From the NCBI GenBank assembly GCA_041879295.1, contig CP047153.1, positions 124,001 through 188,000 on the forward strand: a stretch of 64,000 bases of DNA, read 5' to 3'. The position numbers were made by a program, and so were the translations under genes. This DNA is from Pseudomonas putida. GTDB lineage: Bacteria > Pseudomonadota > Gammaproteobacteria > Pseudomonadales > Pseudomonadaceae. Below the pieces are notes generated by a model. It searched no databases. It was not told the DNA's origin and saw nothing but the letters and a program-made list of their open reading frames with translations. This document shows, piece by piece, positions 7,082 through 14,747 of this stretch (the stretch's first letter is position 1; each line of letters opens with the position of its first letter).

Positions 7082-7608
7082 ACTTCCATAACACAGCAAT
7101 CAAATACGCCCAACTCGCAGCAGCTGCAGTCGATTCCCGCGGTCACCTGCTGCACCAGGTGGGATCGTACCCTGCAGGAACGGTACGTGACGCTGAGCTC
7201 GCTGAGCTTGAGCAAGCGTATCGATCGACAGTCATCGCCGAGGTGGTGAGCTCCAGTGAACTGAAGGCCACGGCCCACGTCGTGTTGTCCCAGGACGACG
7301 AGGAGTCTGGTGCGGATGCAGAGGTGATCGGTATCTGCTTTGACTCCGCTTCGGCAGAAGGTCTTGCCGACGAGGCTGCATCCGAAATGGCTAAACGCAT
7401 CAATCAGTTGCTGGCCAATGACATGGGCGCCGATTTCGAACCTGTTTCGGTCACGCAGACTGGCCAGGAGCGTATCGTCTCCAATTCCGATGTCGGTATT
7501 CTGGGTGCTATACGCATCAAGACTGCTTCGGTAAGCATCGAGGGCAACGGTTTCGGACTGCATACCGTTACCTCGCCAATCATCCCGCATGGGATGGCCA
7601 GTTTGTAA
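7078..7608 (+). CDS. Hypothetical protein
   Basis: 176 aa, ATG at 7078 with CTTTCAGGAG upstream. No signal peptide or membrane segment. Repeated acidic stretches and mixed secondary structure; Ser/Thr-rich towards the C-terminus. I do not recognise a family. It is followed by a strong terminator and has the conserved CTTTCAGGAG ribosome-binding context used by many single-gene units here, although a clear CATCTCC arm is not seen. Confidence 0.7.
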   Translation: MNFHNTAIKYAQLAAAAVDSRGHLLHQVGSYPAGTVRDAELAELEQAYRSTVIAEVVSSSELKATAHVVLSQDDEESGADAEVIGICFDSASAEGLADEAASEMAKRINQLLANDMGADFEPVSVTQTGQERIVSNSDVGILGAIRIKTASVSIEGNGFGLHTVTSPIIPHGMASL

Positions 7609-7619
7609 ACCAGCTGTAT

Positions 7620-7647
7620 GCCCGGGCCAAGTGCCCGGGTTTTTTTT
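7620..7647 (+). terminator. Rho-independent terminator
   Basis: CCCGGGC / GCCCGGG stem plus eight T. Confidence 0.9.
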
Positions 7648-7686
7648 GCGCTCGGAAGTATGGGTTCCATGGGGTCGCACGTGACG

Positions 7687-7734
7687 TTGTGCTGATCTAT
7701 GCTCATCCAGTATTATCAGTACACGTTACGTATC
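7687..7734 (+). promoter_or_regulatory. Promoter with TATTAT and TACGYGTTATG-type box
   Basis: TTGTGC at 7687-7692, 18-bp spacer, TATTAT at 7711-7716, then ACACGTTACGTATC at 7721-7734. Shares TCATCCAGTATTAT with the 4728 site. Confidence 0.65.
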
Positions 7735-7749
7735 GATAGGGCTCTAGTC

Positions 7750-7995
7750 ATGGATAGCCGTTCCTCACACTCTCTGATCATTCGCGTCGTGGTTGCTCTT
7801 GTCGTCGTAGTCATGGGCCTGCTGGCTACCATGGCTGTTGGCGCCGGCCTGGTGGAGATCTCCCCCAAGCTGATTTTCAAGGGAGTATTCCTTTGCCTTG
7901 TCGGTGGAGCGCTGCTCCTCATCATTCGCGCCTACGTGGCCGCTCCTGTGGAGCTGGATGACCAGGCTGCTGCAGATGCTAACGGAAGCAAATAG
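7750..7995 (+). CDS. Small membrane protein, two transmembrane segments
   Basis: 81 aa. ATG at 7750 chosen over an upstream ATG at 7699 that falls before the -10. Two strongly hydrophobic helices (about residues 10-33 and 40-62) and an acidic tail. The stop codon is immediately followed by the ATG of an HTH-like gene, so it is probably co-expressed with that regulator. Family not recognised. Confidence 0.7.
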   Translation: MDSRSSHSLIIRVVVALVVVVMGLLATMAVGAGLVEISPKLIFKGVFLCLVGGALLLIIRAYVAAPVELDDQAAADANGSK

Positions 7996-8616
7996 ATGTT
8001 CGACCTTCATGAAGGGGGCAGCAGTCCCGAAGCGTCAGCCAATATGAGCTCTCGCAATCTCTTTTTCGAATCGGCGGATAGCGGTTTGAGCAATGTTGCC
8101 TGGGCCCAGCTGATGGACCAGTTCCGCGACGAGCAGGGCTGGGCGGATACCCGGCTTAGCAAAGAAATTGGCATCAGCATCTCCATGATCCGCCAATGCC
8201 GAGTGCACATGCGCCCCTTGCCGCCTCCAGCGCGCATACGCACGCTGGGCGCGATGGGTGTGGAGGTGACCTTGTCGACTCTGCTCGCAGCATTGCCAGA
8301 GCCAATTCGAGAGGCAGTGGAGGCGGCCAATCAACAGTCACAGGTGGTCCGCGAGACATTGGTGTATGGTTTCTTCGATCGCCTGGACGCCGGCGGATCA
8401 CCAGACCTGGTCAGTGCCTTCTTCGATGGTTTGGCAGCGATCTCGGGGCTGAGTGACAGTGAGCAAGCGTCCCGTATCGGCCTGTCCCTGGAGGATTTCA
8501 TTCAGATCCGCACAGGGCGTAGACCCATCCCGTTTCGTGTCAAGATGGCTATCTCTGGTGCCTACACGTCCAAGGAGCTTGGTCCCCTGATCCTATCGCT
8601 GCTGCCGGCGGCCTAG
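7996..8616 (+). CDS. Putative DNA-binding protein with two HTH-like segments
   Basis: 206 aa. Two segments have the look of Cro/XRE helix-turn-helix folds: WADTRLSKEIGISISMIRQC (about residues 50-70) and EQASRIGLSLEDFIQIRTGR (about 155-176). The similarity is weak, so the DNA-binding role is tentative. Begins directly at the stop of the membrane-protein gene and shares its TACGYGTTATG promoter. A regulator behind its own box could autoregulate; that is inference. Confidence 0.5.
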   Translation: MFDLHEGGSSPEASANMSSRNLFFESADSGLSNVAWAQLMDQFRDEQGWADTRLSKEIGISISMIRQCRVHMRPLPPPARIRTLGAMGVEVTLSTLLAALPEPIREAVEAANQQSQVVRETLVYGFFDRLDAGGSPDLVSAFFDGLAAISGLSDSEQASRIGLSLEDFIQIRTGRRPIPFRVKMAISGAYTSKELGPLILSLLPAA

Positions 8617-8628
8617 GAAAGGGGAATT

Positions 8629-8675
8629 TTCACAGCATTCGCTAACGCCAATATTATACATACGTGTTATGCTTC
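8629..8675 (+). promoter_or_regulatory. Promoter with TATTAT and TACGYGTTATG box
   Basis: TTCACA at 8629-8634, 17-bp spacer, TATTAT at 8652-8657, then TACGTGTTATGCTTC at 8661-8675. The best-spaced -35/-10 of the set. Confidence 0.7.
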
Positions 8676-8721
8676 GGAAAGATTCTGGCGGTTGTCGCCG
8701 GTGCATTTTCTGGAGGTGTCT

Positions 8722-9354
8722 ATGGCGGCTCACATTACTGCTCCAACCAAGTGCCTTTGTGGGCATGTTGATCTGTTCAGCTTTTCCTCTCCGGGGATGG
8801 GCGGGCGCCGGCAGGATCGCCTCTACGCCAATAGCACTCTCTGCGGGGATTGTAGCGCCCATATCCGCGACCTGGTGAAGCCCCAAGCAAAGGGCTTCTA
8901 TCAGATCAGCTTGCCCCAGCTGGTGGGCCACACTCGTGCAGTTTCCTGGGCCAATTCGCTCCGCCTGGGCCATATACGCTCTCTCGGTCCGATCATGGCT
9001 CACCTGAAGGGCAGGACTGATCCAGTGGCGGTTGCGGCGCTGGCCGTCTTCGAGATGCTCTTCAAGATCACTGATGCTCAGTACTGGATCGGTGGCAAGG
9101 AGCACGCATTTGGCGCTGGCCACTGGGTGGTTTCGGAGATCGAGCATTTGATGCGCAAGCGTGACCTTTCCATGCACGAGAACTCCCGATCAGCCTATTG
9201 CTACTGGAAGGCAATCAATCCCGCAGTCATCCACCAAGCCCGGCAGGAAGCGTCTGCGCTTCTGTCATCGACTCCAGTGTCGACGGGTGAATCGCCGGCA
9301 GTCCAACCATTCCAAGCACAACCCCCAGCGGACAGCACTTCGGTGTTCCTCTGA
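8722..9354 (+). CDS. Hypothetical protein with N-terminal zinc-binding Cys motif
   Basis: 210 aa. ATG at 8722 has CTGGAGG 5 bases upstream, which decides it over an in-frame TTG at 8692. The N-terminus carries KCLCGH and, after about 35 residues, LCGDC, four cysteines that could hold one zinc. A helical middle (VAVAALAVFEMLFKITDAQY) and a Pro/Ser-rich tail follow. Family not recognised. It is under a TACGYGTTATG promoter and leads a three-gene run up to the terminator at 10503. Confidence 0.65.
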   Translation: MAAHITAPTKCLCGHVDLFSFSSPGMGGRRQDRLYANSTLCGDCSAHIRDLVKPQAKGFYQISLPQLVGHTRAVSWANSLRLGHIRSLGPIMAHLKGRTDPVAVAALAVFEMLFKITDAQYWIGGKEHAFGAGHWVVSEIEHLMRKRDLSMHENSRSAYCYWKAINPAVIHQARQEASALLSSTPVSTGESPAVQPFQAQPPADSTSVFL

Positions 9355-9374
9355 TCGGTGCCTCAGGTGAATTC

Positions 9375-10055
9375 GTGCAAGTAGAGAACTCAATAGCGCA
9401 CCAAGACTCAGGAGCGTTTCCAGGGCCAGCTCCATCCGACACCCCTTGCTGCGCGGTAGTAAGGGGGGCGGTTCAATGCGCTGGATATGGCTTCCTGGCG
9501 AGCCAGGGGGCCATTATTGGCCATAACGAGATGACCCCTTGCCCTGCATGCAATACCGTGTTGTTTCTGGCCAACGCGAAGAACCAGGCCTCTGCGCCTG
9601 CAGGCGCAGCCGGCAGCGACATGGCAACAGAACAGATCTGGCTGGATGCGCTCCGGGTAGCTCATCGGGAGAACCCCGGTGGCGTGCACGCGGCCTTGGA
9701 AGAGGTCGGTGAGGTGCAAGTCCGGGTACTGGTGCCTGATCGATCGGCCGTTGTTGTTCGTATTTACAACGCCCCCTACCAGCTCAGTGAGACAGAGCTC
9801 GATGATGCGGCCGTCGACGCCATCGCGCTCAGCATGAAGGTGAAGATGGCCAGGAGCCGGGCGAAAGGCCGTGCTGGCTGGAATGAAGGCGATACATGCC
9901 CTGCTGATTTCCTATCGAGAGAACTGCGCGAGCACGTCGAGAAAGGAGACCCGCTCGATGTCGCTATCTACGCGATGATGTTGCACCTACGCGGGGAGGT
10001 CATCTCTCCAGCAGATTGCGCCACTCACGCATCAACCCAAAACGACCCTGTTTGA
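9375..10055 (+). CDS. Hypothetical phage/plasmid-type protein
   Basis: 226 aa from GTG at 9375, shortly after CTCAGGTG. The N-terminal part has Cys pairs (PCC, PCPAC) and Gly-rich turns. The C-terminal part (DTCPADFLSRELREHVEKGD followed by PLDVAIYAMMLHLRGE) resembles a short conserved region I associate with phage-encoded proteins of unknown role. The two halves could be separate modules, and an internal ATG (about 9620, MATEQIW) could start the second half alone. Function unknown. Confidence 0.55.
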   Translation: MQVENSIAHQDSGAFPGPAPSDTPCCAVVRGAVQCAGYGFLASQGAIIGHNEMTPCPACNTVLFLANAKNQASAPAGAAGSDMATEQIWLDALRVAHRENPGGVHAALEEVGEVQVRVLVPDRSAVVVRIYNAPYQLSETELDDAAVDAIALSMKVKMARSRAKGRAGWNEGDTCPADFLSRELREHVEKGDPLDVAIYAMMLHLRGEVISPADCATHASTQNDPV

Positions 10056-10065
10056 GTAAGCCCCC

Positions 10066-10470
10066 ATGATCAGACTGACAAAACTGGCCATCTTCGCCAT
10101 CGCGGCATTCGGCGCTTGCAGTGCCTCTGCTGTCGAGCTTGTGCTTTCTTCCAATGCCAATGAAATCCCTCAGGACCTGGTCAAGGAGACGATTTCATCC
10201 CACTTGCCAGAGCAGATTGTGAAGTTGGATGGCGGCTACAAGCTTTACGCCTACCTGGAAACGGCCGACTATCAACCAGGTGAGCGGCTTTTCAGCTATT
10301 CGGTGCAGCTCCACAAGCGCGTGGTGGAGGCTGGCACAGGCAAGGTCTACTGGGTTAGCACAGGCGGCGTCAGGGGCCACGGTGTAGCCGTTTCTCAGGA
10401 TACGATCCTCGGCAACCTAGGAAGTGACCTCGTGGCTGGCGCCAGTTCATTCAAGCTCGATCAGATGTAA
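10066..10470 (+). CDS. Small secreted protein
   Basis: 134 aa. A clear Sec signal peptide (MIRLTKLAIFAIAAFGACSA, likely cleavage after ASA near residue 22) is followed by a mature part of about 110 aa with predicted beta strands. No Cys pair in the mature part and no family recognised. Only 10 bp after the preceding stop, so probably co-transcribed; a terminator follows. Confidence 0.72.
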   Translation: MIRLTKLAIFAIAAFGACSASAVELVLSSNANEIPQDLVKETISSHLPEQIVKLDGGYKLYAYLETADYQPGERLFSYSVQLHKRVVEAGTGKVYWVSTGGVRGHGVAVSQDTILGNLGSDLVAGASSFKLDQM

Positions 10471-10502
10471 TGCCAGGTGTAGGTTCACAAAATAGATGAC
10501 AT

Positions 10503-10541
10503 ACCAGGCCCCGTTTTGATCGGCGCCTGGTCATTTTTTTT
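10503..10541 (+). terminator. Rho-independent terminator
   Basis: ACCAGGC / GCCTGGT stem and a run of eight T. Confidence 0.8.
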
Positions 10542-10722
10542 GTGAAGCGGGGCGGCGTTTCACAGAAAAGTTCACTCCTACCCATCGGCCACAGCTGTTG
10601 ACCATCCTTGCAAGAGCCTGGGTGCCCATGCGCTTCCGCTGCCGGCCGTATCAGCAGTACTCCAGCTGCACCCCGAAAATAGGTCATCCGTAGGGGAAAC
10701 CCTGGCAGCTCATTCTTTCAGC

Positions 10723-10776
10723 GTGACAATTAAATCCAAGGCGATACTATACGTGTACGCGTACGCGTTATGTATC
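10723..10776 (+). promoter_or_regulatory. Promoter with the most symmetrical TACGYGTTATG operator
   Basis: GTGACA at 10723-10728, 16-bp spacer, TACTAT at 10745-10750. From 10743 to 10776 the sequence is a 34-bp imperfect inverted repeat: GATACTATACGTGTACG in the left half mirrors CGTACGCGTTATGTATC in the right. The dyad overlaps the -10 and the expected transcription start, as expected for a repressor site. Confidence 0.7.
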
Positions 10777-10814
10777 AAATATGCCTATTGATGCTGTCAG
10801 CGTTGGAGCCCGAT

Positions 10815-11609
10815 ATGACTGCGAAACGACCATTGCTTTTGTCTCTGTCAGGGGTGCTCTCACTGTCCCTGGTCTCAGCCGACTCGTTCAGTTTAAATCT
10901 TGTGCCAGACCCTCCTTCGAGCGAACTGCCTACGTACCTGGCTGCATCCGCGGGGGCCCTTTTCCTCCTCGGTGCTTGGTACTGGTTCAACCGGTCCAGA
11001 ACCACGGCACAAGTGGCAGAACTGCGGATCCAGCGCCAGCTTCAGGCGCTTGAGAAACTGGAGACCCAGGTTGGCCGAGCGGAACAAGTACTGTCCTTGA
11101 AGTGTGAATACATGACGCACCAGGTGCGCACTGAGCTTCAAGATGCCCTGTACGCCATCACTACAGACACCATCCGGAACATGGGTGGGCTGCGCCGGCG
11201 GGAACTCATGACCGACAAGCAGTTCCGCAAATTGATGGCGCGGTCTGATGAGTTTTTCAAAAGCCTGGAGAAAGCGCAGGCCAGTGAGGTCACGATAAAT
11301 CTGGACGATGATGTGCCACTACTCATGCCAGATCGGGGCAATCCTCTACCAAAGCCGGTACCTCAAAAGCGTCCTGATGCCCCCCTGACACTTCAAGCTC
11401 CTACGGCAACTGCGGCAGCGAGTATCCCGATTCCGGTGAAGCCGCGGCCGAAGGGCGCCAATGCTGACGCAGGGGAGTCGGATGGGGTGCCGGCACTGGC
11501 GGTTACGTCAGCTCTCGTTCTGGGTGGTGGTCTGCTCTCCAGCAATGGGCTGTTCCTGGGTGATGATGATGCCCAAGAGTCAGATCAGAACGACTCCCTG
11601 GATGATTGA
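10815..11609 (+). CDS. Membrane-anchored coiled-coil protein
   Basis: 264 aa. ATG at 10815 is preceded by TTGGAGCCCGAT; an upstream in-frame ATG lies inside the operator. A signal-like N-terminus (about residues 5-22) is followed by a transmembrane segment (TYLAASAGALFLLGAWYWF, about 41-59), a long helical and probably coiled-coil region (about 65-160), a Pro-rich linker and an acidic tail with a Gly-rich hydrophobic patch. Family not recognised. First gene of the operon with the double-HTH regulator. Confidence 0.65.
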   Translation: MTAKRPLLLSLSGVLSLSLVSADSFSLNLVPDPPSSELPTYLAASAGALFLLGAWYWFNRSRTTAQVAELRIQRQLQALEKLETQVGRAEQVLSLKCEYMTHQVRTELQDALYAITTDTIRNMGGLRRRELMTDKQFRKLMARSDEFFKSLEKAQASEVTINLDDDVPLLMPDRGNPLPKPVPQKRPDAPLTLQAPTATAAASIPIPVKPRPKGANADAGESDGVPALAVTSALVLGGGLLSSNGLFLGDDDAQESDQNDSLDD

Positions 11610-11614
11610 GGCTT

Positions 11615-12256
11615 ATGGATACCTCCACGTCCGCACCTGGCATCGAAGTATCGGCTGTCAGGCGCATCGCTGACTCCAGCATGCAGGGCATTACCCGGGA
11701 CAACCGCCCATCGAAGCCTTCTGATGCCGGCTGGCGCGTTCGACTGATGAAGGATGGGAAGTTTGTCGCCGATCGCCATTTTCGCGACTTGGCCTACCAC
11801 GGCCGTTCCCGCGCAAAGCGAGCAGCGCAATGCTATCGCGACGACATGGCCACTGAGCACCAGATCCAGTTCACCCAAACCGTGCACACTGATCTTGCCC
11901 TCCAGCGCCATGCAGCAGGCCTGACTCAGGCAGCTATAGCCTCGATGCTGTCCGTGTCACCCGGGCTGGTATCGAAATGGGAGAAAGGGGGCCATATACC
12001 GGCTGCAGCTCGATCGCTCTTCCAAGCTGCAGTGCAAGGTGAGCTGGTCGGCGACGCACCGAGCCTGGCCGGTGCAGACATCAGGCGCATCAGGGCCGAG
12101 GTTCTAGGGTGGACACAAACACAACTGGCCGATGCACTGGGATGGGCGTACGCCGCAGTAGGCTATTGGGAAAGAGGGCAGCGGCGGATTCCAGGTTGGG
12201 TCCAGGTGTACATGCAGGCGATCGATGAGGGCCGTGTCAGTGGCAAGCAGTATTGA
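11615..12256 (+). CDS. Double Cro/XRE-type helix-turn-helix regulator
   Basis: 213 aa from ATG at 11615; a TTG at 11606 overlapping the preceding stop is an alternative. Two HTH_3-type domains are visible: LTQAAIASMLSVSPGLVSKW at about residues 100-125 and WTQTQLADALGWAYAAVGYW at about 160-185. The N-terminus (GWRVRLMKDGKFVADRHFRD) looks like a small beta-rich DNA-binding module such as an AP2-type or integrase arm domain. Two HTHs in one chain fit recognition of an inverted repeat. The operon is preceded by the most symmetrical TACGYGTTATG dyad, so this is my best candidate for the factor that reads the box. Confidence 0.75.
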   Translation: MDTSTSAPGIEVSAVRRIADSSMQGITRDNRPSKPSDAGWRVRLMKDGKFVADRHFRDLAYHGRSRAKRAAQCYRDDMATEHQIQFTQTVHTDLALQRHAAGLTQAAIASMLSVSPGLVSKWEKGGHIPAAARSLFQAAVQGELVGDAPSLAGADIRRIRAEVLGWTQTQLADALGWAYAAVGYWERGQRRIPGWVQVYMQAIDEGRVSGKQY

Positions 12257-12623
12257 GGTTGGTAGCACTTCAACAATTGACGGAGCGATCAGCCGGTGGC
12301 GGCAGGTGAGGCCTTTGCACCTTCGCCTCCCGATCGTCTTTTCAGATGGTACTCAATTGGCCCGCTTCGCAGTCGACTGCGGCCAATGCCGGCGTAGTTT
12401 GAACGGAGAGTTGGTGAGGGGGGAGGTCACACCTCAGCCGGGCGATCGCTTCGAGCTGGCTGGGCTTGCTGCCTGTGAGGCATGCGCATCGTTCACTCGA
12501 TTCACGATCATGTGCACGGGCTCATCCGGTTCGGTGCAGCTTGAGTGGTCAGCTTTCGGGGAAATGAAGCGGCACGAGGTGCATACAACTTGGAGGACGA
12601 GGTTGAAGGCCATTTTCCGGTAG
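12225..12623 (+). CDS. Hypothetical protein with two Cys pairs
   Basis: 132 aa, ATG at 12225, overlapping the regulator gene by 32 bp. CGQCRR and CEAC (about residues 53-86) could bind zinc. The rest is beta-like with a basic C-terminus. Family not recognised; the large overlap lowers confidence in the exact start. Confidence 0.55.
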   Translation: MRAVSVASSIEVGSTSTIDGAISRWRQVRPLHLRLPIVFSDGTQLARFAVDCGQCRRSLNGELVRGEVTPQPGDRFELAGLAACEACASFTRFTIMCTGSSGSVQLEWSAFGEMKRHEVHTTWRTRLKAIFR

Positions 12624-12625
12624 GC

Positions 12626-12657
12626 AAAAAAAAGCCCCTACATCGAGTGTAGGGGCA
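12626..12657 (-). terminator. Rho-independent terminator of the ParB-like gene
   Basis: GCCCCTACA / TGTAGGGGC stem with the T run on the minus strand; it may also stop plus-strand transcripts weakly. Confidence 0.85.
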
Positions 12658-12672
12658 GCCTGGAAGGCATGG

Positions 12673-13659
12673 TTATTCCTCAGTGTCTTTGAGGTCGAGC
12701 TGTTGCTCAGTAGACGGGTTCACGTTCAGTTTTTCCTCTTCCTCTTCCGCCAGGCGGAATTGCTGCAGGATCTCCTCAAGCTTCTGTTGATTCTCCGGGC
12801 TCAACTGCGAATAGCCCTTATCCTGTCTAATGTTTTCGATGGCTGTTTTCATCGTTGGAGCTGCTTGGGTAATTGCCTTCTTGATGACCTTGCCTGGAAC
12901 AAACCTTGGCCTGAGCTTTTCGGTTTTGCCGCCTGCAGCAGCTGAGCGGGCAAGGCCTTGCTCGATCACTTGCAGAGCTTTGGGGCCATGCTCTTGAAGG
13001 ATCTGAACAGCCAGCGTGAAGGAAACCACTCCGTCGCGGACGTAGTTCCTGATCTCGATAGGTCCGTTGATCATCAAGAGGTAGTCCGAAACCTGGGCGG
13101 GCCAGAGATTCAGTTTTTTGGCGATCGCGGAATGGTCATCGGGATGGAAGCGGGTCATGCGTTTGCAAACAACTGCTGTTGCATATGGGCTAAGCGGTGA
13201 ACCATTGTTGCTGAGCACAAGGTCTGCAGTCATGTCCTCTTCGGAACAATCATCTGCAGCAATGATGCAAGGGACGGTCGGGATGCTTTCACCTTCGGCG
13301 ACCAATTCCATCGTGGCTTCAAGACGCTGATGGCCACGCTTCAGACAAATTGACTGCTCTCCATTCTCATCGCGACGGATGATGACCGAGAGAGCCGAGT
13401 CTTTCTTGAATCCGTTGTCCTTGATGGATTGCTTCAGTTTCTGAACGTTGGCCAAGTAGTCAGCATTTCGCTCTCTTACGTTGTACCCCGGGATGACCTG
13501 GATAGTACCTGGCGCTATGTTCCAGAGGTCGCCTGCGGTGAACCGCTTCTTGCCATCACCCTTTTCCATCGCTTTTTTGATGTTGCCAGTGGTGATGATC
13601 ATGCGGAAATCCAGATCCAACTGGTGTTCGCTGCTGCTGTTTTCGACGGTTGTGGTCAT
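12673..13659 (-). CDS. ParB/RepB/Spo0J-family protein
   Basis: 328 aa. A ParB-like N-terminal domain shows the first box (VIPGYNVRERNADYLANVQK LKQSIKDNG) and the second box (CLKRGHQRLEATMELVAEG). An HTH follows (DHSAIAKKLNLWPAQVSDYL, about residues 175-195). The C-terminus is Glu-rich. ParB proteins bind centromere-like sites, or act as regulators or nucleases. No parA gene is adjacent in the window, so partition is not shown. It has its own TACGYGTTATG promoter at 13786-13802 and a leader with the CAAGTTCAAC loop motif. A role in regulation is as likely as one in partition. Confidence 0.8.
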   Translation of the reverse strand: MTTTVENSSSEHQLDLDFRMIITTGNIKKAMEKGDGKKRFTAGDLWNIAPGTIQVIPGYNVRERNADYLANVQKLKQSIKDNGFKKDSALSVIIRRDENGEQSICLKRGHQRLEATMELVAEGESIPTVPCIIAADDCSEEDMTADLVLSNNGSPLSPYATAVVCKRMTRFHPDDHSAIAKKLNLWPAQVSDYLLMINGPIEIRNYVRDGVVSFTLAVQILQEHGPKALQVIEQGLARSAAAGGKTEKLRPRFVPGKVIKKAITQAAPTMKTAIENIRQDKGYSQLSPENQQKLEEILQQFRLAEEEEEKLNVNPSTEQQLDLKDTEE

Positions 13660-13663
13660 GGCG

Positions 13664-13712
13664 GTGCCCTCCTGAAGGGTCAGAAATCGTTGAACTTGCT
13701 AAGAGAGATGAC
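13664..13712 (-). promoter_or_regulatory. SD-hairpin-type leader of the ParB-like gene
   Basis: Minus strand: GTCAGTCATCTCTC, AGCAAGTTCAACG, then CCTTCAGGAGGG before ATG 13659. The loop and SD context match the family, but pairing of CATCTCTC with the SD is weak in this copy. Confidence 0.4.
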
Positions 13713-13753
13713 TGACACCTGCGCATAACCCAGATTTGCCGACACCAGCCATT

Positions 13754-13776
13754 CGGACAGGGTATCTATCTGTCCG
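13754..13776 (-). repeat. Inverted repeat in the parB-like 5' UTR
   Basis: CGGACAG / CTGTCCG arms with a 9-base loop, between promoter and leader; no T run, so probably an mRNA hairpin or protein site rather than a terminator. Confidence 0.55.
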
Positions 13777-13785
13777 GCGCGGCAA

Positions 13786-13812
13786 TATTACATAACGCGT
13801 ACGCATACGCGC
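13786..13812 (-). promoter_or_regulatory. TACGYGTTATG box for the ParB-like gene
   Basis: On the minus strand: GCGTATGCGTACGCGTTATG then TAATA. It touches the stop codon of the upstream minus-strand gene. Confidence 0.65.
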
Positions 13813-14624
13813 TAGGTATTATTTAGTGTATTTTGTCCTTCGACTACCCAGATTGTCGAGCGCTGCCCAGCATCGAGGTGCCCCGAGGCAGTGACTCCGT
13901 CGACGAGGGATAGCTTGATGCCGACTGAGCTGCGGACGGCTGCTTCCAGTTGGTCAAAGCCGGGCTCAGCCTGGTAGGGTGACATGGCCACCGCGATTGC
14001 CCCCGTCACCATCAACAACTCGCAACCAGCACTACGGGTGTTTGCTCCGACGCGTGTAATAGTCAGGTCTCGAATTCCACCATCGGTAATCGCGAGCCCC
14101 AGAGCTTCAGGACCTTGCTCGATGACGCACAGAGCCGCAGTGACCAAGCCTCCCAGTTCAGCGGTTGACCGGCTAGCGTCGACCGAAATGATTTTCCGGA
14201 ATGTAGCGGTGAACCCTGGCCAGGTGTCAGGAGGGGACATCTTCCCGTGTTTTGATGACCAGACTGGATGATGGCTGACCAAGACCCTTGTCACGTCATG
14301 GTCGAGGCTGTCCGCAAACGACCAGTGCTGGTCGGCGCCCTCACGAACCTTCGCAACTTGCCACTGGGAGCGGAACGCCCACAGCTCAAGGGAGGACGAT
14401 TCGTCGATCTGGTAGAAATCACATTTGCTTTGAGCGTGGGTCAGCGCTGGCGCCATCACGGCATCACCATGCCATTCGAACTGATCGAGGTTTTTCAGTC
14501 TCTGATTCCCGTGCCAATACGAAAGCTCGACAGTGACCTGGGAGAACCACTTAACCGCTGAGGTGCTGCCGGCCGGCAGGTGGGCGGGAGAAGAAATGCC
14601 TTGCTGGGGCTGGCTCGTGAGCAT
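13812..14624 (-). CDS. Hypothetical protein
   Basis: 270 aa from ATG at 14624. No signal peptide or membrane helix. The middle contains HSFADSLD-like polar stretches, and the C-terminal half has alternating beta/alpha character (LVTAALCVIEQGPEALGLAI). Family not recognised. Own TACGYGTTATG-type site upstream at 14652-14684. Its TAG lies at the edge of the promoter box of the ParB-like gene. Confidence 0.65.
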   Translation of the reverse strand: MLTSQPQQGISSPAHLPAGSTSAVKWFSQVTVELSYWHGNQRLKNLDQFEWHGDAVMAPALTHAQSKCDFYQIDESSSLELWAFRSQWQVAKVREGADQHWSFADSLDHDVTRVLVSHHPVWSSKHGKMSPPDTWPGFTATFRKIISVDASRSTAELGGLVTAALCVIEQGPEALGLAITDGGIRDLTITRVGANTRSAGCELLMVTGAIAVAMSPYQAEPGFDQLEAAVRSSVGIKLSLVDGVTASGHLDAGQRSTIWVVEGQNTLNNT

Positions 14625-14651
14625 GGTTGATCCTTCATGGTTTTAGCGCGT

Positions 14652-14684
14652 GAATAATACATGAACACATACGCCGTCTGTATC
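14652..14684 (-). promoter_or_regulatory. TACGYGTTATG-type dyad for 13812-14624
   Basis: Minus strand: GATACAGACGGCGTATGTG then TTCATGTATTATTC. Closely matches the plus-strand site at 36343 (GATACAGTCGGTGTATGTG, TTCGTGTTATAGC). Confidence 0.6.
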
Positions 14685-14712
14685 TAAAAGCAATAACTGC
14701 ATTTGATCGACG

Positions 14713-14738
14713 AAAAAAAACCGCCTCGAAAGGCGGTT
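14713..14738 (-). terminator. Rho-independent terminator
   Basis: AACCGCCT / AGGCGGTT stem, T run on the minus strand; closes the 14748-15161 gene. Confidence 0.9.
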
Positions 14739-14747
14739 TGGGTGTGT

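Larger units (their letters stand above)
10471..10814 (+). other. Non-coding stretch before the 10815 operon
   Basis: Holds the terminator of the upstream operon, about 190 bases in which I see no gene or repeat, and then the promoter and dyad operator at 10723-10776. Confidence 0.6.

Noticed and set aside
7996..8616. Confident assignment as a Cro/CI repressor
   Set aside because: The two HTH-like segments are too weak by eye; kept only as a putative DNA-binding protein.
9375..10055. PAAR-type spike protein
   Set aside because: Cys and Gly spacing in the N-terminal half superficially recalls PAAR repeats, but the repeat pattern is missing.
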